NCBI GenBank assembly: GCA_036571765.1
Contig: BROE01000015.1
Location: 516,224 to 580,223, forward strand
Source: Plecoglossus altivelis
Taxonomy: Eukaryota; Chordata; Actinopteri; Osmeriformes; Plecoglossidae
Reading direction: 5' to 3'
DNA length: 64,000 nucleotides
Positions 57,532 through 64,000 of this stretch are shown piece after piece. The notes beneath the pieces were generated by a model that saw only the letters and a list, made by a program, of their open reading frames with translations, had not been told where the DNA came from and ran no database searches. The stretch's first letter is position 1, and the number at the start of each line of letters is the position of its first letter. A program made the translations under genes and the position numbers.

Positions 57532-58049
57532 TAGTCCACCTACTATTTTACTTTCAATTGTATTAGTGAATATGCTGTCTATCAATGTAGCAGTATCTGT
57601 TGGGATTGTACTTGGTTTTGTACTTGGTTTTGTACCCATGGGAAATAGGTTGTTTCAGTACTTAGTATATACAGGAAAGTTGGGGTAGTTGCAAGCACAA
57701 CATGACAATTTCCCCAGAAATTACACCCTCTCCTCTTATAAAGCATGGCTTTACCGCAGAATAGTCAGGGTGATGAATTGGTCTGCCTGCAATCCAGGTC
57801 TTTCACCTATAAAGAACTTTTGACACATCATCAAATGAAAAATATGTCAAAGACTACAAACACTTTAGCAGCTGGAAAGCAATGTGAGACAAAAATCGGA
57901 CCAAATTCAAACACCTAAACTCCATATACTCATAACATTGATGCCCTGGGGTCTGTTCTTCATATGTTGCATATTGCATCCCAGATCAAATGACACATCC
58001 AAGATAACATAATTTTGCTAATCGTGATCATGATTAGGTTCTTCAGACA
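57532..58049. repeat. Spacer with TTGTACTTGGTT tandem repeat
   Basis: TTGTACTTGGTTTTGTACTT then GGTTTTGTACCC at 57606-57637 is a 12-bp tandem duplication. Otherwise nothing recognised. Confidence 0.5.
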
Positions 58050-58512
58050 CTATTCTTCAGACACTATCAGAGCCCGCTCTGCCAGACTGATTAACAGCTT
58101 CTTCCCCCAGGCTGTGAGAGCCCTGAACTCTTCCGGGCCTCTATGACTACCCACACAATAACCTAGACTATCGGAAAACTGGCACTAGTCACTCACCCAC
58201 TGCACTTTTCATACACACTGCCGTGTGTACACAAACTGCACTAAAGACTCTGTAATAATATGTATCTATTCTTCGCACATGTACAATACTCTTTGCACAT
58301 GCACATCGGTAAGTATTCGTACAGTTTGTATAGTTTGTATCCTGTTTAGTTTATGTATAGGAAAAATGTTATATTTATTTTAAATTGTTTGTCTGTACTG
58401 TTGAATCTCTGTACTTATGTAGCACCGTGGCTCTGTGAGGCACGACATTTTGTTCCACTGTATGCACCCGCATGTAGCGGAATGACAATAAAGCACAACT
58501 TGAACTTGAACT
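58050..58512 (+). mobile_element. Fish LINE 3' end (C-terminus plus 3'UTR), plus strand
   Basis: The frame at about 58063-58146 reads ARSARLINSFFPQAVRALNS, then stop, the usual end of a fish LINE ORF2. The 3'UTR has TGTAGCGGAATGACAATAAA then a CTTGAACTTGAAC tail at 58494-58512. 5'-truncated. Confidence 0.75.
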
Positions 58513-59074
58513 ATTGTTGTTCATGATTAGTATAGCTGGATTGAGTTGTCAGGGATAATTTCACATTTATATGTTGGGTTAAAAAGGGGATGCGCCGGCC
58601 TATCGTTAGTAGAAACCTTGATCAGCAACTCTGCTACTGGCTACTTACAATGGCCAAAAAGAGCACCCGATTTCTTTCCGCAACAGCACTAAACAGAGCA
58701 AGAGCTGGCTCAAAGGTTACTCAGAATTTGATGATTTAATCAGAACAGCTGAGAACACCTCAAAGTCCAGGTGAGAGGCCTGGCAAAAAGGAGCAGACAA
58801 ATTAAATGTACAGTGGTGACCACATTAGATGTTTTACTGCTTATTACTGTAGGCAAGATCCAGCACTAAATGTTGTAGTCATTTCATATTTTCATACTTA
58901 CTTTGTTTAGTATCTTTAATGTCATATAATTTAATATGGTTCCAACAAATTCATGATGTAAATGACACCCTCACAAGAAAAACTACATCTGTCAAAAGGT
59001 ATAGTAGCACATCATGCCGTGCTTAATAATCTGTCTATCTCGCAATGGTATCACGCAATAACAATAATAATAAT
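58513..59074. other. Spacer with a short KSTRFLSATALNRAR frame
   Basis: 58649-58735 reads MAKKSTRFLSATALNRARAG on the + strand and is followed by CCAG/GTGAGA near 58768-58774. It resembles a small exon or transposon piece; I cannot assign it. Confidence 0.3.
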
Positions 59075-59535
59075 AATAAACTTGATTTTCTATAGCGCCT
59101 TTAAAAGTGGCATCTCAAAGCGCTTCACAGAAGGAGAAAAAAAGCATGCAATTATACAAATAATACTTTAAAATAAGTGAGATATAAAGTGTAAAAACAC
59201 ACAACTAATAAAAACTTACTAACAAAACAATTAAATAAAAAATGCAATATCAGTATAATCAAGTCAAAGCTACCCTAAAGAAATGAGCTTTAAGGGAGGA
59301 TTTAAAATTACTAAAGGATTCTGCTTGCCTAATCCAACAGGCAAGTAATTCCAAAGTCTTGGAGCAACTAAAGAAAATGCCTTATCACCCATAGATTTGA
59401 AAAAGGTATGTGGTACGATTAAAAGGCCAGTTTCTGAAGAACGGAGGGCACATACAGGTGTGTAGCAGTAGATACTAATCCTGCTCTGGAGTCTTTCATA
59501 AATTAAACAGCTGTCCTGGTGGGCATAGAAGTTGA
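59075..59535 (-). repeat. Dispersed fish repeat (TATAGCGCCTTT type)
   Basis: TTCTATAGCGCCTTTAAAAG then CAAAGCGCTTCACAGAAGGA is a block seen at one end of many fish interspersed repeats. A (ATA)n run precedes it. The remainder to 59535 is likely the same element. Confidence 0.55.
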
Positions 59536-59780
59536 AATGTGATTTTTATTCCTCTAGGTTTAAACCTTATTCTGACTTGATTATAACTTTCTCTCATGTA
59601 CAATTTGTTATGTTTTTTTCCATTTAACATACATTGTATCTATTGAATTACTTTGGTCTTTTTTATTTTTAATTATTAACTTTGATTATTTTGTGTTTGC
59701 ATTATTGAATGCTCTGCACTTTGAGATTGCTGTGATGTAAAGTGCAACACAAATAAAATGTATTAATAATTATTATTTTT
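59536..59780 (+). mobile_element. LINE 3'UTR and tail, plus strand
   Basis: TGTAAAGTGCAACACAAATA then AAATG and AT-rich ending near 59760 resembles the 3' end of Rex/L2-like fish LINEs. No coding part. Confidence 0.45.
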
Positions 59781-62700
59781 ATAAATTTTTCTAAATATTT
59801 AACTTAAACAACTATGACAGAGCTTTCAATAGAACTGTAGCCTACATACATCTTGATTACTTCAACTATACTTTATCTAACTATTTTTGAAGTTATGTCT
59901 TCAATTTAAGGAAAAAACCAGACGGCCCATGATTTAGTTTTTGCAAGGCTTTTTATTTTCTCCTGACTGATTTTAATTAATATGTTAGAAGAAATGGAAG
60001 GAGCTTATATCTCTGTGCTAAAGCCATAATGGTAGTTAATTGAAGAGATGGAATTGTGTCAGATTTGTAGGTGGCCCTCTAGAGATTCAGGCCCAGGTAT
60101 TCATACTCCAGTTTTTTCTGTTTTCTGTCTTTTAGAGTGGTAGACTTTAACTGAAAATGAAATGTGTTTGAGGAGACTGAATGACATGCAGAGGCATAAA
60201 TGAAACTATAGATGAATTACATTTCAGTAACTAAGGTATTTGTTTGGCTTTGTTAATACATAAAGTGACATCAAAAGTATTTAATCTCCTAACTAAACAC
60301 TCCAGGCATGTGATATTTTTAATGCCAATCTGAATGATCAAATGTTAGTAAAGTTATACACAATGGCTTTGGGACTCTCCTGCACGGCAGCAAATGTAAT
60401 GACCTTTCTACTGTGATTCCAGTCATATTGTTTATATAATGTCTCAAATTAATTGAATCAAAATGTAATAATTCAATACTGTTAAACACTTAATTTAGAA
60501 GTGTTTAAAAGTACATTCCAGACAATGTGTATCAACTAATATGCATGGAAAACTAATCTTGCAAAAAGTAATGAACTATATATTTGATTTAAAAAATTGT
60601 TCCATATGATAGCAACAAAAATGCATGGATGAGAAAAGTTCAGTGATACTTCAGCACTGCAGCATCACTGAAGACAGTGGTAAACTCAGTTTTTACTGAT
60701 AAAGTAATGCTCCAGGTGGATACCGGGGGAAAGAAAAAGTGTGTATGTATAATTTTCTTAAGTTCCAGTGGTAGAATAGGGTGGATCTGGTGAATGATTC
60801 CTAGAGTATTTGTGGCCTTCCTGTTCTAGAATGTCTAACCCCCCCCCTAGTCCCTACCTGGGAACCACAAAAGCCATCACTCTTATGCAGAGCAGGCAAA
60901 CAGGGAATTAACATGATTTCTTTACTCATGATTTATATCCTTTTGCCCCAATCGATACACAAACGCAGTTCAACAATGACATTTAAAGTGGATACTGCAA
61001 GGATGAGCTTTGCTTCACTAAATGTACATTGAACACACCAGAAGGACCGCAGAATATATGACCTTCACAATTAATTTCAGATTAGTAATCAGATTTGTGT
61101 GAATGTGAAGTATATACTGTACAAAAACAAACATGTGTGCCAAAATAATGTAATTATTATCACTTCGAAAGATATTTGGGTTGAATTTGCAGGGAGAGAA
61201 AGAGAATAACTATATGTGTGGCATGCCAACAAAAAAGAATGCCTTTGGCTCTCTGCCTGCTCAGCAATCTGCTGATGGTGGTGAAGCTTGTGATGAGGAG
61301 GTAAGAGGCATCCATTTTTAGCAATGAAGTCATTCTTAATTAACAAAACAAAGAGAGCAAATTGTGTCACTCCAATCTGTCATCTGCACTCATGCTCAAA
61401 GACACAGTTTATCTCATTTAAATAGAATCTTGCTGTGGTCCGTTTGGGGCTATAATTGGGTTGTTTGATAAATGGAAGGGGAGTGCCCAGAGTGGAAGGG
61501 ATATTGGGTAACCCATGGAAGATAAGGGGTATGAGGTGTGGAGGAGGAAGAGAAAGAAATAAGGGTAGAGGCATGGGTACAATTGAACTGTGACATCATG
61601 ATAAGCTGTTATGGTGGGGTGGGAGGATAAAAATAAGAGCAAATGGCTCATCTACTGTCTGACAGTGCAATGACAGGTGCCATCATCAATGTCTGATGTG
61701 TGACCAATACCTTTGCCTTTTTCTGCCTCGCTTCACTCATCCTTACATCTATTTACCCCTTCCTCTCCTTCTTTAATCTGTCGCCATCCCTCCACTCCAA
61801 TATTCTGGACTCCAGTATTCTGGAGTGGAGGGATGATTCTATACATGCATCCACGCATCCTTTTCTTCCTAATTTTAACCATAATTATTTTACCCTTTAT
61901 TACTTTCCGTATGTTCTTTACCTCTCATACATGCACTTCCTTCCACCCTACCCTTCTCAACAGTATTACATCTTGTGTCAAACAGGGGTGATTTAGCACA
62001 CATAGACTCAAATGTTTATAATTTGTGACAAGAGTGTTGTTTGTTACAATGACAAGTAAGTTACAGGATCATATCACAATGCGTAACCTGGGTCTAATTT
62101 CAGGACAGACAAGCCAGAGGGAGTGTGATAAGGTACAAGAATGAAGGCATGAAGGAACCTTTGTGTAATGGAGGGGGTTGATTTACTAGTAAAGTTGGAT
62201 TAATGTGTAGAGCTGGAAGAAACGTACTGATAAATGTCTTTCACAAATAATATGAAGCTTATCTTAAAACAATATATTTGTTATGGAGAAAACGAGATAC
62301 AGTGTAAAATATTTCAGAAGAATCAACTATACATTAAGCAATGATCAAATATCACAAATGTTTAATTATATTTCAGTTTTTGAAAGGGATTATTAAGCCT
62401 TTGTCAACTGACTGAAGCTATACATTGGGTCTCATTAATTACAGTCTTGAAATCTAACAGAAACCCTCCATCTGCATTAGTGTGCCATCTAGAGGTCTCT
62501 GGAGGTCTGGTTAAATCCGTTCCTTAATCCTTCATTTCAGATGAATGTAATGGCATGTACTGCACTAAATAATACTGAATAAACAAAAAATGAAAAAGAT
62601 GATACAATTAGTCCATTTTTTACAGTATGTCAAACTGAATGTTTTATGTGGCAGTCTTATACTCTGTATGGTTTCAGGTGGCGGGGTGGGGGCTCTCCAT

Positions 62701-64000
62701 ACTGACTGATTCTTAAAAACGTTTAGAAATACTGTACACCATTCTAAAAGTTAAAACTAATATGTATTTTTGAAGTTTCTTAAGAACTACAAAAGCAGCT
62801 TTAACTAGCTGAAAGACTAGCACAGGGCCTTTGACCCAGGATATTAAGGAGCTGTATATCAGAAGAAAGCCTGAGTGATCAAACATTTCTTTAAACGGAG
62901 TAAAGTGCAACAGAGAAAAGAAAAAAACCCCATATGTATTAAGAGGTGAATGAGTGAAAAAACAAAAGTACATGGGAAAGATGAAGAGCCAATACAGAAC
63001 TAGTTACAACACTTTTACCCATAAACAAATACGAATTACCAATAAAAAGAGGAGGACTGAAAAGGACAACTTCCCACTTTCAATAAGCCTGTGCTGATTT
63101 AACTATTTAACCCCAAAACACACAGGGTAAGGGTAAGTATTCTTGTGGCTGCTCAGCTATGGAAGCTTGGTTTATTGTATGTGGAGAAAGAGTACTTAAA
63201 TGATTGAAACAATATTAAAATGAAAATTTGACAATTAATATGTATGTATCTTTTGAATACAAATATACTTTCATTTTCATACTTTCATTCTTTCATTTCA
63301 TTTTTGTGGCATAAATTGGTTGCATAAATTATATAACATACGTTTGTTCCTTCTTCTTTCTGATTCAGAGTACTAAATAAAACTATAGAATGACACAGGG
63401 TTTTCTTGCCTGAGTTAGAGTTAGAGTTAAGAAGGAGACAACTATCTATACAATAATCTAAACTTTTACAATATAGTAAGTCAATGGTTTCCCATGTAGT
63501 TTTGTTAATATGTAATTTCGATGACAATAACCAAAGCTGGTCATACCTAACAGTATCAAACAGCTGTTGTTATGCCTCGTTCCTATCAGAAATCTTTAAA
63601 GCCCTCAAGTCATGTTTACTGACCTTCGTCAGTGCTGAGGCAAACAGATCACCTACATGCCTCGACATCTGAGGAGAAATGTAACACAGTCAAACCTCCA
63701 AAACTACAAAAAGAACCCCTGGCTTAGCATTATATGATGCATTATACAGTTCTTTATCTCTGTAGGAGCTTCAAAGGGTTGACACAAGAACCTTTGTCTC
63801 CCAATCTACAGGGGGAGAGAAGGGGCAGCCAAATTACCAATGTTCCTTAGCCTCTCCCTACTCCAGAAAAACTGCAGGATTTATCCCAAACTGACCTTCA
63901 AAACTGAAAGCAGCAAGTTACTATGACTACTTAAAACGCTGTTAGAGCATGAGTCTGCAAACAGGGACGTTGTTACTGACATGTAATGATTTATAGATGG
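59781..64000. other. Long stretch without recognised genes
   Basis: 4.2 kb with only chance open frames, a (C)8 run near 60840 and the hairpin at 61786-61834. The gene that follows PAPPA in other vertebrates (ASTN2, opposite strand) is not recognisable here. Confidence 0.5.
61786..61834. repeat. Long hairpin: perfect 14-bp arms
   Basis: ATCCCTCCACTCCA (61786-61799) is the exact reverse complement of TGGAGTGGAGGGAT (61821-61834). The 21-base spacer also contains CTGG and CCAG that pair inside. Confidence 0.95.

Noticed and set aside
59781..64000. Search for ASTN2 or TRIM32 exons expected downstream of PAPPA in other vertebrates
   Set aside because: No minus- or plus-strand frame showed recognisable residues of either gene; they may lie beyond the window.

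Overview
This window looks like a teleost fish nuclear genome. It holds spliced, intron-rich coding sequence for a vertebrate-type secreted metalloproteinase, set in AT-rich DNA full of Tc1/mariner, pogo, L1, L2/Rex-type LINE and BEL/Pao remnants typical of fish. I cannot name the species. There is no prokaryotic gene organisation, rRNA, confident tRNA or CRISPR array.

The one well-supported gene is the 3' end of pappalysin-1 (PAPP-A, pappa) on the + strand. Nine exons lie between 20105 and 50803. All splice phases agree, and together they give one uninterrupted frame of 430 residues plus one split codon, then a TGA. They encode the C-terminal complement-control (sushi/SCR) modules, the third Lin12-Notch repeat and the C-terminal tail. 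The catalytic domain and earlier exons must lie before the window, so 1-20104 is most simply read as upstream intron. A probable 3'UTR without recognisable repeats runs from 50804 to about 54270.

Layout: 1-2925, 8003-9833 and 25398-26992 are three copies of one DNA-transposon-like family that carries a broken RecQ-type helicase fragment. The first copy is split by a dead Tc1 element (715-2225). 3097-3890 holds L1 pieces. 4330-6475 is a decayed BEL/Pao retrotransposon. 10265-11031 is a pogo/Tigger remnant. 11070-12460, 12863-13975, 15172-16250 and 17690-18440 are LINE remnants. 22640-23720 and 30040-30620 share an unusual repeat built of diverged internal units. 31500-32350, 43920-44990, 45040-46870, 55800-56270, 56523-57530 and 58050-58512 are further LINE pieces. 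59800-64000 shows almost no recognisable features.

Most open reading frames in the window are transposon debris or chance frames. Apart from pappa, I see no second host gene that I can defend. A short exon-like ORF at 54840-55013 and an unidentified minus-strand ORF at 7297-7506 are recorded as unknowns. All family assignments come from reading translations against remembered family features; no database search was run.
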